This document shows, one piece after another, positions 46,299-55,164 of a stretch of DNA of 64,000 nucleotides (positions within the stretch are counted from its first letter, which is position 1; every line of letters begins with the position of its first letter). Both the position numbers and the translations under genes were made by a program. This DNA is from Chitinophaga rupis (GTDB lineage Bacteria > Bacteroidota > Bacteroidia > Chitinophagales > Chitinophagaceae): positions 124,001 to 188,000 of the forward strand of contig NZ_FOBB01000009.1 of assembly GCF_900109685.1 (NCBI RefSeq), in the 5' to 3' direction. The notes under the pieces are model-generated. The model ran no database searches, was not told the DNA's origin, and saw nothing but the letters and a program-made list of their open reading frames with translations.

Positions 46299-49109
46299 AT
46301 GCAAAAGATCTGCTTACTCCTGCTTACCTGCTGTTGTGTGCTCGCAGCCCATGCGCAAAAAAATGGCGTTATCAAAGGTACGGTATCGGATACCGCCAGA
46401 AAACAGCCCGTACCTTCGGCCACCATCACCCTTTTGCAAAAAAAGGATTCCTCGCTGGTCAGCTTCACCATGACGGACAACAAGGGCGCTTTTGAGCTCA
46501 CAGGCCTGGCCGCGGGAGAATACCGCCTGCTGATAACCCATGTTAATTACCACAGCACCAGCCGGCCCGTTACCATCAGCGCATCCGCACCCAATAATAA
46601 CCTTAACACTATTGTGCTGCATGACCTGAGCCGCACCCTCAATGAAGTGGAAGTCACTGCCGAAGCGCCCCCCGTTACCCTGGTGGGGGATACCATTCAG
46701 TATAATGCAGGCTCCTTTAAAACCCAGCCCAATGCCAGCGTAGAGGCACTGCTGAAAAAGCTGCCCGGCGTGAAGGTTGATAAGGACGGTACGGTAAAAG
46801 CCCAGGGAGAAAAAGTAAATCGTGTGCTCGTTGACGGTAAAGAGTTTTTTGGCACTGATCCCAAGATCGCCACCAAGAACCTGCCTGCCGATGCGGTAGA
46901 CAAAGTACAGGTATACGACCGCCTGAGTGACGCTGCACAGCTAACCGGTTTTGATGATGGCAACAGCGAAAAAACCATTAACCTCAAATTAAAGCAGGAC
47001 AAAAAGAAGGGCCTGTTCGGCAAAGCCATGGCAGGCGCCGGTACCAATGACCGGTATGAAGGCCGTTTTAATATGAACTCCTTTAAAGGTGCGCGCCAGT
47101 TTTCCGCCATCGGTATGGCCAATAATACCAATGCAGAAGGTTTTTCATTTATGGACCTCATGGATTTTACCGGTGAGCTGAACCGCATGCGGCAAAGCGG
47201 TAATGGTAACGTCAACCTTACCCTGAATGCAGGTGATCCCATGACAGCGCTCGTCGGTAATGGCAACAGCAACGGTATCAAAACCATCCGGGGCGGAGGT
47301 TTAAACTATAATAACGTAATCGGCACTAAAACCGACCTTACCAGCAGTTATTTTTACAACAGCTATAATCCTTACCAGGAAAGCAATGTACAGCGCCTGT
47401 ATTTTTTGCCGGATTCTTCTTATTTCTATAACCAGCATGCTGTCAGCGATAACCTGAATAATACGCACCGGTTAAACCTGAGCGCAGATATCCGCATCGA
47501 TTCTTTCCATTCCATTAAAATATCGCCTTCCTTCGGTTACCAGGAAACACGCAGCAATAGCTACAACAGCTACGAAACATTTTCGGAAGATAAACAGCTG
47601 GCCAACCAGGGTTTCAGCAATAATGCCACGGAAGGGCATGGCGCCAACTTCCGTAATGAGCTGTTATTCAGGAAAAAATTTCACCGTAAGGGCAGAACTC
47701 TTTCACTGAACCTGCAAACCAGTTTTAATAACAGTGAGAGCGATGGCAGCCTGCTATCCGTAAATCATTTTTACAACAATAGCGCATCGTACGATTCTAT
47801 TAACCAGCACAATACCGTATCCGGCAGCCTGAATAGCTATAACGTACGGGCAGTGTATACAGAGCCCGTCTTCAAACGCTCCCTGCTGGAATTTAGCCTG
47901 GGCCGCAGTAATACTAACAGCACGTCCGAAAAAATAACCTATGACTACAACAAGCTAAACGGCAAATTCGATCAGCTGAACGATGACCTTACCAATAACT
48001 TTGAAAACAGCTATGGCTATACGAACGCTGGCTTACGCCTGCGCACGCAGCAAAAAAAGTTCAGCCTTGCTGCGGGGCTTAACTGGCAGCAGGCCGCATT
48101 AAAAGGCAAGATCATTGCCGGTACTACGGATTCCGTGATCAGCAAAACATTCTATAACCTGCTGCCATCCCTGCGGTTTAAGTACGACTTTACCCGCTAC
48201 CGCCACCTCAATATCGATTATGCGGCCATCACCAACCAGCCCAATATGTCGCAGCTGCAGCCGGTGCCCGATATTTCCGATCCGCTCAATATCCGCGAAG
48301 GTAATCCTGATCTGAAACAGGAATTTACCCACGCTGTGCAGCTGCATTTTGTATCCGTGAATCCTTTTAAGAATAAGAACCTGTTCGGGTTTTTTAACCT
48401 GCAGGAAACACAGAATAAGATCGTGAATTATGATGTGCTGGATAGTTTGGGCATTAAGCATACCCGCCCGGTAAATGTGAACGGCGTGTATAACATGACC
48501 GGCAACATTAACCTGGGGCTGCCGCTTCGCATCTTAAAAGGTACTATTAACTGCAGCAGCAATATGGGTTACAGCAAAACAAAACAGTTCATTAATGCAG
48601 TGCAGAACAACATCAATACTTTTACCCTGGGGCCATCACTGCGCCTGGATCTGAACCCCACTGATGAAATAGATCTGTCGCTTATCGGCGGGTTCAATTA
48701 TTATAAAACCAGCTATTCATTGCAGTCCGCATTGAACACCACTTATTTTTCACAGCAATATGAAGGAGAGTTCAACTGGCAGCTGCCTGCACAGTTTTAT
48801 TTCAATACCAGCTTTACTTACACCATAAACAGCCGGCGTGCCAGTGGCTTTAATGCCAGTGTGCCTTTATGGAATGCCTCCTTTAGCCGGCAGTTCCTGC
48901 ATTTCAACAGGGGAGAGCTGAAGCTGAGTGTGTATGATCTGCTGAACCAGAATGTAGGCATCACACGTACCAGTAACCAGAATTATATTGAAGACAGCCG
49001 TATTAAGAACCTGCAGCGTTTTTTCCAGTTAAGCTTTACGTATAGCCTTAATAAGAATGGGCTTTCAGCAGTTAAAAGAGGTGGGGGAATGAGGATGATA
49101 GGGGGATAA
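46299..49109 (+). CDS. Outer-membrane beta-barrel (TonB-receptor-like) protein, GLPGLI partner
   Basis: The product has 936 residues with a signal peptide ending near residue 19 (AHAQ). A carboxypeptidase-like Ig domain (about 22-105) precedes a plug-like region ('LNEVEVTAEAPPVTLVGDTIQYNAG', 'LPGVKVDKDG', 'VLVDGKEFFGTDP') and a long beta-barrel of the 'outer membrane beta-barrel family' type. The C-terminus is short and glycine-rich, MRMIGG. This family is repeatedly found beside GLPGLI proteins, as here (convergent, 104 bp apart). Its promoter region holds the same 38-bp element as the GLPGLI gene, so both are probably co-regulated by the nearby two-component system. Cargo unknown; metal or peptide transport is often proposed for such pairs. 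Confidence 0.9.
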   Translation: MQKICLLLLTCCCVLAAHAQKNGVIKGTVSDTARKQPVPSATITLLQKKDSSLVSFTMTDNKGAFELTGLAAGEYRLLITHVNYHSTSRPVTISASAPNNNLNTIVLHDLSRTLNEVEVTAEAPPVTLVGDTIQYNAGSFKTQPNASVEALLKKLPGVKVDKDGTVKAQGEKVNRVLVDGKEFFGTDPKIATKNLPADAVDKVQVYDRLSDAAQLTGFDDGNSEKTINLKLKQDKKKGLFGKAMAGAGTNDRYEGRFNMNSFKGARQFSAIGMANNTNAEGFSFMDLMDFTGELNRMRQSGNGNVNLTLNAGDPMTALVGNGNSNGIKTIRGGGLNYNNVIGTKTDLTSSYFYNSYNPYQESNVQRLYFLPDSSYFYNQHAVSDNLNNTHRLNLSADIRIDSFHSIKISPSFGYQETRSNSYNSYETFSEDKQLANQGFSNNATEGHGANFRNELLFRKKFHRKGRTLSLNLQTSFNNSESDGSLLSVNHFYNNSASYDSINQHNTVSGSLNSYNVRAVYTEPVFKRSLLEFSLGRSNTNSTSEKITYDYNKLNGKFDQLNDDLTNNFENSYGYTNAGLRLRTQQKKFSLAAGLNWQQAALKGKIIAGTTDSVISKTFYNLLPSLRFKYDFTRYRHLNIDYAAITNQPNMSQLQPVPDISDPLNIREGNPDLKQEFTHAVQLHFVSVNPFKNKNLFGFFNLQETQNKIVNYDVLDSLGIKHTRPVNVNGVYNMTGNINLGLPLRILKGTINCSSNMGYSKTKQFINAVQNNINTFTLGPSLRLDLNPTDEIDLSLIGGFNYYKTSYSLQSALNTTYFSQQYEGEFNWQLPAQFYFNTSFTYTINSRRASGFNASVPLWNASFSRQFLHFNRGELKLSVYDLLNQNVGITRTSNQNYIEDSRIKNLQRFFQLSFTYSLNKNGLSAVKRGGGMRMIGG

Positions 49110-49117
49110 TAAACTAA

Positions 49118-49151
49118 AAACGGTCCACTATCTGTAAATAGTGGACCGTTT
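49118..49151. terminator. Bidirectional hairpin terminator between convergent genes
   Basis: A perfect 14-bp inverted repeat (AAACGGTCCACTAT, six-base loop, then ATAGTGGACCGTTT) begins 9 bp after the beta-barrel stop. Terminal A/T runs on both sides allow it to work for both convergent genes. Confidence 0.85.
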
Positions 49152-49203
49152 ACAAACGCTATCATCCCAAACCCCAGACAGTGGACCGTCGTCTGTGGAC
49201 CGT
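49141..49203. repeat. Three GTGGACCGT copies near the terminator
   Basis: The 9-mer GTGGACCGT occurs at 49141, 49181 and 49195, plus its complement in the left arm of the hairpin. The second and third copies lie in a small GACAGTGGACCGTC / GTCTGTGGACCGT tandem. The extra copies may reflect duplication of a terminator arm; function is unclear. Confidence 0.6.
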
Positions 49204-49213
49204 GGTCTTTTCC

Positions 49214-50017
49214 CTACCCTCCAATCCTAATCATATTCCTCCCTTTTCCTGCATTCTTCTGCATCTCCGCTATCATCTTCTCTCTTTCCGCTTCAAACTC
49301 ACTCGCTGTTACCTTCTTTCCCCTGGAAGGCGCTTTAACAGCCCCCAGATCCACCTGCGAAGCTACTTCTACTGCTTTATATACCACACGCCCATCATGA
49401 ATATCAAGTCCCAGTATCAGCCCGGGTAATTGTCCCTGCAGCTCCGGCCCGGCCGGTACCGGAATAGCCGGCGTAAACCAGGCGATAATATTGGCAGTAT
49501 CCGCTACTTCCCGGTTTTTCATTTCACCATTCTCCATAGAAGCCTCCCGCCGTTTGCCGATGCGTTGTGTAATGGCCTGCTGGCAGGGATAATTAAGTAT
49601 AGTAGTGGTTTCGCCCGTAAGCTTCCAGTGCAGGTGTGGAATGCTGTTCGAAATAATATAGTTCTTCGGGCCAAACTCGCGTTGCTCCACGGATTGGCCG
49701 GTACTGAAATTATTATAGATAATGTCGTTGTCGCCGGCTACTTCCATGCGTATACGCAGGCCGCCGCCTGCGCTTTCCGCCATTTCATCCGGGGCATCTT
49801 CTTCCACCGCACGGCGTAGCGACTGATTATTGCCGAACAATACTTCCAGCTTTTCTTTATGGGTACTGGGCATGGCATGTGTGGCTTCATCGCCCATTCC
49901 CTGGAAGTCCATCTTCAGCTGTATGGTACGCTCATATACCACCCGGCCTTGTGTTTGCTGCCCATGTGCAGCCACTATCAACAGGCCCGTAGAAAACGTA
50001 AGGATCATCTTTTTCAT
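49214..50017 (-). CDS. GLPGLI-family secreted protein
   Basis: The product has 267 residues with a signal peptide ending near residue 20 (AHGQ). It shows the family layout: 'GRVVYERTIQLKM' at the mature N-terminus, a central 'YPCQQAITQ' block, 'IIAWFTPAIPVPAGPELQGQLPGLILGLD' spanning the name-giving GLPGLI motif (here QLPGLIL), and a Lys-rich tail that ends NMIRIGG. GLPGLI proteins are periplasmic or outer-membrane-associated proteins of unknown biochemistry. It is convergent with the beta-barrel gene and divergent from the two-component genes. A 38-bp element lies 47 bp upstream of its start. Probable co-operation with the barrel protein. Confidence 0.9.
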   Translation of the reverse strand: MKKMILTFSTGLLIVAAHGQQTQGRVVYERTIQLKMDFQGMGDEATHAMPSTHKEKLEVLFGNNQSLRRAVEEDAPDEMAESAGGGLRIRMEVAGDNDIIYNNFSTGQSVEQREFGPKNYIISNSIPHLHWKLTGETTTILNYPCQQAITQRIGKRREASMENGEMKNREVADTANIIAWFTPAIPVPAGPELQGQLPGLILGLDIHDGRVVYKAVEVASQVDLGAVKAPSRGKKVTASEFEAEREKMIAEMQKNAGKGRNMIRIGG

Positions 50018-50064
50018 GTAATATATTTTATGGAACTAAGCTAGGCCGTTCCTGTTGCAACGCA

Positions 50065-50102
50065 GGTTAACATGCCTTGCTTTAATGTTAATTTAGGTTA
50101 AT
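50065..50102 (-). promoter_or_regulatory. 38-bp putative response-regulator operator upstream of GLPGLI and two-component genes
   Basis: This is the twin of 46214-46251 (32 of 38 identical, inverted). Read toward the GLPGLI gene, TTAAC boxes start at positions 2, 12 and 33. It ends 47 bp before the GLPGLI start. On the other side it ends 65 bp before the histidine kinase start, just upstream of a -7-like box, so it could activate both divergent transcripts. Confidence 0.7.
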
Positions 50103-50129
50103 GTTCGTCCGGTGGGAAAAGGGAAGTAA

Positions 50130-50137
50130 TACATTTG
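50130..50137 (+). promoter_or_regulatory. Bacteroidota -7-type promoter box of the two-component operon
   Basis: TACATTTG fits the TAnnTTTG consensus and lies 30 bp before the kinase start. No clear -33 TTTG is present at the usual distance. The operator 27 bp upstream could supply activation instead, consistent with autoregulation. Confidence 0.5.
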
Positions 50138-50167
50138 GTGTATTTTGCATTTACAAACTCATAGCTG

Positions 50168-51667
50168 TTGCGATATAAGATCTCCATACCAGTTACCGCT
50201 GTTCTGATAGCCTTTACCATCCTGGTTATTACAGCTTTCCAGGTGTATTGGCTCAGGAAAAATTATCGTGAGGAGCGGCAGCTGTTCACTGCCCGCACCA
50301 ACGTGCTGTTCCGCGAAACCATTTTCCGCCTGCAGGCTGCTAAGCTGAAAGGAGACCCCGATAACATACGCATTCATGAGCGGCAGGGTATGGTGAGCAT
50401 TTCCAGTGTGCTGGATGAAAGGACCAGGGATAAAGTAGTGAGAAGGTTGCCTGGCTTACGGCGTGCCATGGTTGTAGCTATAAAAAACGGTGCTGCCGGC
50501 AGGGATGATTCAGTGAATGTGCAGTACAGGCTGGCTAGCCCCGGCCCTCCGGGTCCTGGCAACAGGGTCTTTGAATTTCTGGCGGGTGTAGATTCCCTGA
50601 GCGATTCCATTACCGCAAAGGATATTGCCAGGCAGTATAAGCGGGTGCTGGCAAGGGAACGGATCAACGTACCCTTTACCATTCTTGAAACACCGGTGGA
50701 TACAACAAAAGGAGAGTTCAGCCCATTCCCCGATGAGCTGGATCGCAATTCCGTAACCGTTGGTTTTACAAAACCCGTTACCTACCAGCTGGTATTTGAA
50801 AATAATACCTGGTACCTGTTAAAACGTATCAGCCAGCCTATCGCGGTATCGTGCCTGCTGCTGGGAGTAACGGCATTATCTTTTTTGCTCTTATACCGTA
50901 ACCTTAAACAACAGCAAAAGCTGGCACAGCTGAAGAACGACTTTATCAGCAACATGACGCATGAGCTGAAAACGCCCATTGCAACTGTAAGTGTAGCTAT
51001 TGAAGCGCTGCGCAATTTTGATGCGCTGGACGATCCGCAAACCACCCATGAATACCTGGATATTTCCGCCAATGAAATGCAGCGCCTGGCTTTGCTGGTT
51101 GATAAAGTACTGAAGCTGTCTATGTTTGAGAACAGGGAAATTGCTTTGAATAAAGAGCAGTTTGATATCAGGGAGCTGGCACGCAGCGTAATGGTGTCCA
51201 TGAAGCTGCAGTTTGAAAAACAACAGGCCACTACTACATTAAAAACTACCGGCACCAACTTTATTATTACTGCCGATAAGCTGCACATGACCAGCGTGTT
51301 ATACAATCTGCTGGACAATGCCTTAAAATACAGCATCAAAGACCCGGAGATCCTGATCCACATTATTGATCATAAGCGCTACCTGGAAATACGTGTAACC
51401 GACAACGGTATAGGCATAGCCAAAGAATATAAGAACCGGATCTTTGAAAAGTTCTTCCGTGTGCCCAGCGGTAACCGGCATAATATCAAAGGATACGGCC
51501 TGGGGCTAAGCTATGTATCGCACATACTGCAGCGGCATATGGGTTTTATTGAAGTAGAAAGTGAGCTGCATAAAGGCAGCACCTTTTCAGTAAAAATGCC
51601 TTTTGCAGAAGCGCCGGTTATTTATTATGATGGGAAACGCCGTATTGTAAAGTATAAAATAGGATAA
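50168..51667 (+). CDS. Two-component sensor histidine kinase
   Basis: The product has 499 residues and begins at a TTG codon (MRYKISIPV); no ATG fits the start of the first membrane helix. Transmembrane segments lie at about 9-27 and 222-240, with a periplasmic sensor of about 195 residues between them that I do not recognise. The HisKA motif NMTHELKTP carries the phospho-acceptor H265. The ATPase domain has the N box with N384 (LLDNALKYS), G1 from D412 (DNGIGIA), the F box (IFEKFFRV) and G2 from G442 (GYGLGLSY). The response-regulator gene starts 1 bp after the stop. The neighbouring targets suggest that it senses envelope or outer-membrane status. Confidence 0.92.
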   Translation: MRYKISIPVTAVLIAFTILVITAFQVYWLRKNYREERQLFTARTNVLFRETIFRLQAAKLKGDPDNIRIHERQGMVSISSVLDERTRDKVVRRLPGLRRAMVVAIKNGAAGRDDSVNVQYRLASPGPPGPGNRVFEFLAGVDSLSDSITAKDIARQYKRVLARERINVPFTILETPVDTTKGEFSPFPDELDRNSVTVGFTKPVTYQLVFENNTWYLLKRISQPIAVSCLLLGVTALSFLLLYRNLKQQQKLAQLKNDFISNMTHELKTPIATVSVAIEALRNFDALDDPQTTHEYLDISANEMQRLALLVDKVLKLSMFENREIALNKEQFDIRELARSVMVSMKLQFEKQQATTTLKTTGTNFIITADKLHMTSVLYNLLDNALKYSIKDPEILIHIIDHKRYLEIRVTDNGIGIAKEYKNRIFEKFFRVPSGNRHNIKGYGLGLSYVSHILQRHMGFIEVESELHKGSTFSVKMPFAEAPVIYYDGKRRIVKYKIG

Positions 51668-51668
51668 G

Positions 51669-52352
51669 ATGAGCATCAGGGTCTTATACGTTGAAGACGA
51701 AATATCACTGGGAAAGATCGTAAAGGAAAGCCTGCAGCGGCGCGGCTTTGAGGTTATTATGGAGCGGGATGGCGCCAATGCGGTGTCGCTGTTCAAAGAA
51801 GTGGATCCCGCGGTATGTGTGCTGGATGTAATGCTGCCCAATAAAGATGGTTTTGAGATTGCAGAAGAGATCCGCGCCATCAATACAGAAGTACCGATCT
51901 TATTCCTCACCGCCAAAACGCAAACAGACGACCTGGTAAAGGGTTTTACGCTGGGCGGTAACGATTATATCCGTAAACCTTTCAGCATGGAAGAGCTGAT
52001 CGCACGTATAAAAAATGTATTGCGCAAAACGGAAAATGCGCCTGTTCCTTCCAATGAACCCATCCGTATGGGCAAGTTCCGCTTTTATACCAACCGGCAG
52101 CTGCTGTCTAATGGCCTGGAAGAAAAAAAGCTGTCGTACCGGGAAAGCGAGCTGCTGCGCATCCTGTATGAGAACCGCAACAGCATCATTAACCGCAAAA
52201 ATATCCTGGACCTGCTCTGGGGCCACGATTCCTTTTTCAATAGCCGCAACCTGGACGTGTACATCACCCGCCTGCGGGTGCACCTGAAAGAGGATGAAAA
52301 CCTCCAGATCCTCACCATCAAAGGGGTAGGGTACCGCTTTGTACTGGATTAA
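51669..52352 (+). CDS. OmpR/PhoB-family response regulator
   Basis: The product has 227 residues. The receiver domain (1-120) has the acidic pair E9-D10, phospho-acceptor D53 (VLDVMLP), T81 and K103 (RKPF). The winged-helix DNA-binding domain (about 130-227) shows 'SYRESELLRILYENRNSIINR', the recognition region 'FFNSRNLDVYITRLRVHLKED' and the terminal 'IKGVGYRFVLD'. It is cotranscribed with the kinase gene upstream and shares one base with the next gene. The tandem, helically phased TTAAC boxes found twice nearby are the kind of site that this subfamily binds. Confidence 0.94.
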   Translation: MSIRVLYVEDEISLGKIVKESLQRRGFEVIMERDGANAVSLFKEVDPAVCVLDVMLPNKDGFEIAEEIRAINTEVPILFLTAKTQTDDLVKGFTLGGNDYIRKPFSMEELIARIKNVLRKTENAPVPSNEPIRMGKFRFYTNRQLLSNGLEEKKLSYRESELLRILYENRNSIINRKNILDLLWGHDSFFNSRNLDVYITRLRVHLKEDENLQILTIKGVGYRFVLD

Positions 52353-52777
52353 TGGGCGCGCCTGAACATTATAATAACTATATTGCAAAAAAATCAGGCG
52401 CTCCTGTGTTAGCTTTATCTGAGATCACAAACGGATCACTGATCCGCGTAAAAGGCAAAGATGTTATTTTTACCTACGACCTGCTGACCACCACAGACGA
52501 ACATTCCCGTATTCTTACCACCAACCTCAATGGGGTAGCATACCTGGAAGCCGTGCCCGTACCCATTTCCGAGCCTTACCTGGTACATTCACTGGGGCTG
52601 GATAAAATAGATGCCTCCCATTATGTAGGCCGCCTGCAGGAATATGTATTTGAATACGATCTGTGGGCCGATGTGCTCATCGTAAAACATGCAAAGGAGA
52701 GCTTCATTCTGCCCTATGTGGCAGTACTGTTTGTACACATCTTCCAGAAGATCATTAACGATTACATTGTTCAATAG
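52352..52777 (+). CDS. Hypothetical protein coupled to the two-component system
   Basis: The product has 141 residues, is soluble and has no signal peptide. It overlaps the regulator stop by one base (TAATG), so translation is coupled. Visible features are an 'LIRVKGKDVIFTYDLLTTTDEHSRILTT' strand-rich half and a C-terminal helix 'LPYVAVLFVHIFQKIINDYIV'. No family is recognised. Tight coupling suggests a role in signalling, for example a modulator, but this is inference. Confidence 0.7.
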   Translation: MGAPEHYNNYIAKKSGAPVLALSEITNGSLIRVKGKDVIFTYDLLTTTDEHSRILTTNLNGVAYLEAVPVPISEPYLVHSLGLDKIDASHYVGRLQEYVFEYDLWADVLIVKHAKESFILPYVAVLFVHIFQKIINDYIVQ

Positions 52778-52850
52778 CCGGTGATCACATTAATACCGCC
52801 GGGATTGGTAATTTGTAGATACCTTAGCAATACCCAAAAAATGGTTATCT

Positions 52851-54989
52851 ATGAAGGTTACTCAATTACCACTCAGCATATTACTGTTAGGCGCGCTGGC
52901 TGCCTGTAATGGTGGCCACACATCCACCAGCGGCAAAGATTCAACAGGCGCCAATCCCTTTTTTGTAAAAAGCAGCCTGCCCTTTGAAGCGCCCGACTTT
53001 ACAAAGATCAAGGATGCCGACTTTAAGCCTGCCATAGAAGAAGGTATTAAGCAGCAGCAGGCCGAAATACAGGCCATTGCAGAAGATACCGCTGCGCCCA
53101 CCTTTGAAAATACACTGGTGGCGCTGGAAAAGAGCGGAGCTTTATTAACCCGCGTCAGGAATGTATTTGACCTGTTGGCAGATGCCAATACCAACGACAC
53201 GCTGGATAAGGTAAGGGAAGACGAAGCCGCCGCACTGGCCGCCAATGATGATGCCATTTACCTGAACACAAAACTTTTCAAACGCGTGCATACCCTTTAC
53301 CAGGAGCGCGATAAACTGAACCTGGATGCAGAATCCAAACGCCTGGTAGAATACTACCACCAGCAATTTGAAATGGCCGGCGCTAATTTATCCGATGCTG
53401 ATAAAGAAATTGTAAAAAAGCTGAACAAGGAAAGGGCCTCACTCAGTGTAGCTTTTAATGCTAAGGTAATGGCCGGCACTAAAGCCGGGGCATTAGTGGT
53501 AAGTGATAAGGCAGCATTGGCTGGTTTAACAGACGATGCGCTGGCCAACGCCGCGCAGGCCGCCAAAGACCGTAAGCTGGATGGTAAATGGCTGCTGCCC
53601 TTACAGAACACTACCCAGCAGCCATCTTTACAATCTATAACAGACAGGCCTACACGGCAGGCGCTTTTTAACGCCTCCTGGACACGCAACGAGAAAGGAG
53701 ATTCCAACGATACCCGCCAGCTTATTATCCGTTTGGCCGGCATCCGTGCGCAGAAAGCACAGCTGCTGCATTTTAAAAATTATGCAGCCTATAACCTGCA
53801 GGACCAGGTGGCTAAAACCCCCGAAGCAGTAACCGCTTTCCTGGAAAAGCTGGGACCTGCCGCCACGGCCAAAGCCAAACAGGAAGCCGCCACCATCCAG
53901 GCGCTGATCGATCAGAAAGCTAAAGGCATACAGCTGGCTCCCTGGGACTGGAACTATTATGCAGAGCAGGTACGCAAAGCGCAGTACAACCTGGACGATA
54001 ACGAGATCAAGCCTTACTTTGAAATAAATTCAGTGCTTACCAACGGCGTGTTCTATGCCGCACATTTATTATACGGGCTGGATTTCAAGGAACGGCACGA
54101 CCTGCCTGTGTATCAGAAAGACGTGCGCGTGTTTGATGTAATAGACCAGGATGGAAAACAGATCGGGCTTTTTTACTGCGATTATTTTAAACGGGATAAC
54201 AAATCCGGCGGTGCATGGTGTAACAACCTGGTGGGGCAGTCTAAATTACTGGGTAAGCAACCTGTTATTTACAATGTATGCAACTTTACCAAACCTGCAC
54301 CTGGCCAGCCTGCGCTCCTTAGCTTTACAGAAGCAAGAGTCATGTTCCATGAATTTGGACATGCGCTGCACGGCTTTTTTGCATCACAGCAATATCCCGC
54401 TATCTCCGGTGCGCAAACCGCCCGCGATTTTGTGGAGTTCCCCTCCCAGTTCAATGAGCATTGGGCCATGGATCCAAAGGTATTCAGCAATTATGCAAAA
54501 CATTATAAAACCGGCGCGGCAATGCCGCAACAGCTGGTAGATAAAATTAAAAAAGCAGCCACCTTTAACCAGGGATATTCCTTAACAGAAGCGCTGGCAG
54601 CAGACGCCATTGATATGGCCTGGCATACCCTGCCTGCGGATTCCGGCGCATGGCCTAAAGATGTGGATGCTTTTGAAGCCACCGCTTTACACAATGCCGG
54701 GCTGGATCTGCCTCAGGTGCCGCCCCGCTACCGTTCCAGCTACTTCCTGCATATCTGGTCCGGCGGGTATGCATCCGCATACTACGCCTACGCCTGGACG
54801 GAAATGCTGGCCCATGACGCTTTCTCCTGGTTTGAGGAGAATGGAGGCTTAACACGCGCCAACGGGCAGCGCTTCCGGGATATGATCCTGTCGCGCGGCA
54901 ACACGCTGGACTATGGTAAAATGTTCAGGGATTTCCGCGGGCACGATCCGGAAATAGGGCCGCTGTTAAAGAGCCGTGGATTGAAATAA
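52851..54989 (+). CDS. dcp: M3-family peptidyl-dipeptidase, lipoprotein
   Basis: The product has 712 residues, the usual length for Dcp plus a lipoprotein leader (lipobox with Cys19, LAAC). The M3 active site is complete: H500-E501-F502-G503-H504 (MFHEFGHALHGFF) with the third zinc ligand E529 (DFVEFPSQFNEHW). The C-terminal substrate-binding segment 'YRSSYFLHIWSGGYASAYYAYAW' is also conserved. It releases C-terminal dipeptides from short peptides, here anchored in the envelope. The gene stands alone between the two-component genes and a hairpin terminator. It could functionally complement the M14 and M20 enzymes at the other end of the window. Confidence 0.92.
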   Translation: MKVTQLPLSILLLGALAACNGGHTSTSGKDSTGANPFFVKSSLPFEAPDFTKIKDADFKPAIEEGIKQQQAEIQAIAEDTAAPTFENTLVALEKSGALLTRVRNVFDLLADANTNDTLDKVREDEAAALAANDDAIYLNTKLFKRVHTLYQERDKLNLDAESKRLVEYYHQQFEMAGANLSDADKEIVKKLNKERASLSVAFNAKVMAGTKAGALVVSDKAALAGLTDDALANAAQAAKDRKLDGKWLLPLQNTTQQPSLQSITDRPTRQALFNASWTRNEKGDSNDTRQLIIRLAGIRAQKAQLLHFKNYAAYNLQDQVAKTPEAVTAFLEKLGPAATAKAKQEAATIQALIDQKAKGIQLAPWDWNYYAEQVRKAQYNLDDNEIKPYFEINSVLTNGVFYAAHLLYGLDFKERHDLPVYQKDVRVFDVIDQDGKQIGLFYCDYFKRDNKSGGAWCNNLVGQSKLLGKQPVIYNVCNFTKPAPGQPALLSFTEARVMFHEFGHALHGFFASQQYPAISGAQTARDFVEFPSQFNEHWAMDPKVFSNYAKHYKTGAAMPQQLVDKIKKAATFNQGYSLTEALAADAIDMAWHTLPADSGAWPKDVDAFEATALHNAGLDLPQVPPRYRSSYFLHIWSGGYASAYYAYAWTEMLAHDAFSWFEENGGLTRANGQRFRDMILSRGNTLDYGKMFRDFRGHDPEIGPLLKSRGLK

Positions 54990-54998
54990 TAAAGAACG

Positions 54999-55056
54999 AA
55001 GCTTAAAACGAAAGAGGTGTATCATATCTTGATATGCCTCTTTCGTTTTTAAGCTT
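54999..55056 (+). terminator. Rho-independent terminator after the M3 peptidase gene
   Basis: A long, nearly perfect inverted repeat (AAGCTTAAAACGAAAGAGG pairing with CCTCTTTCGTTTTTAAGCTT, extended by GTATC/GATAT) begins 9 bp after the stop. A T-rich run follows the right arm. Confidence 0.85.
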
Positions 55057-55164
55057 ATTTTAAGATAACCTTAGCATGTAATCATTTCTGGTATTAGGAT
55101 TTTATATTATATTGCCCCTTATTTATACCGGATTAAGGCCTATACAATTTCTATAACCCTTACC

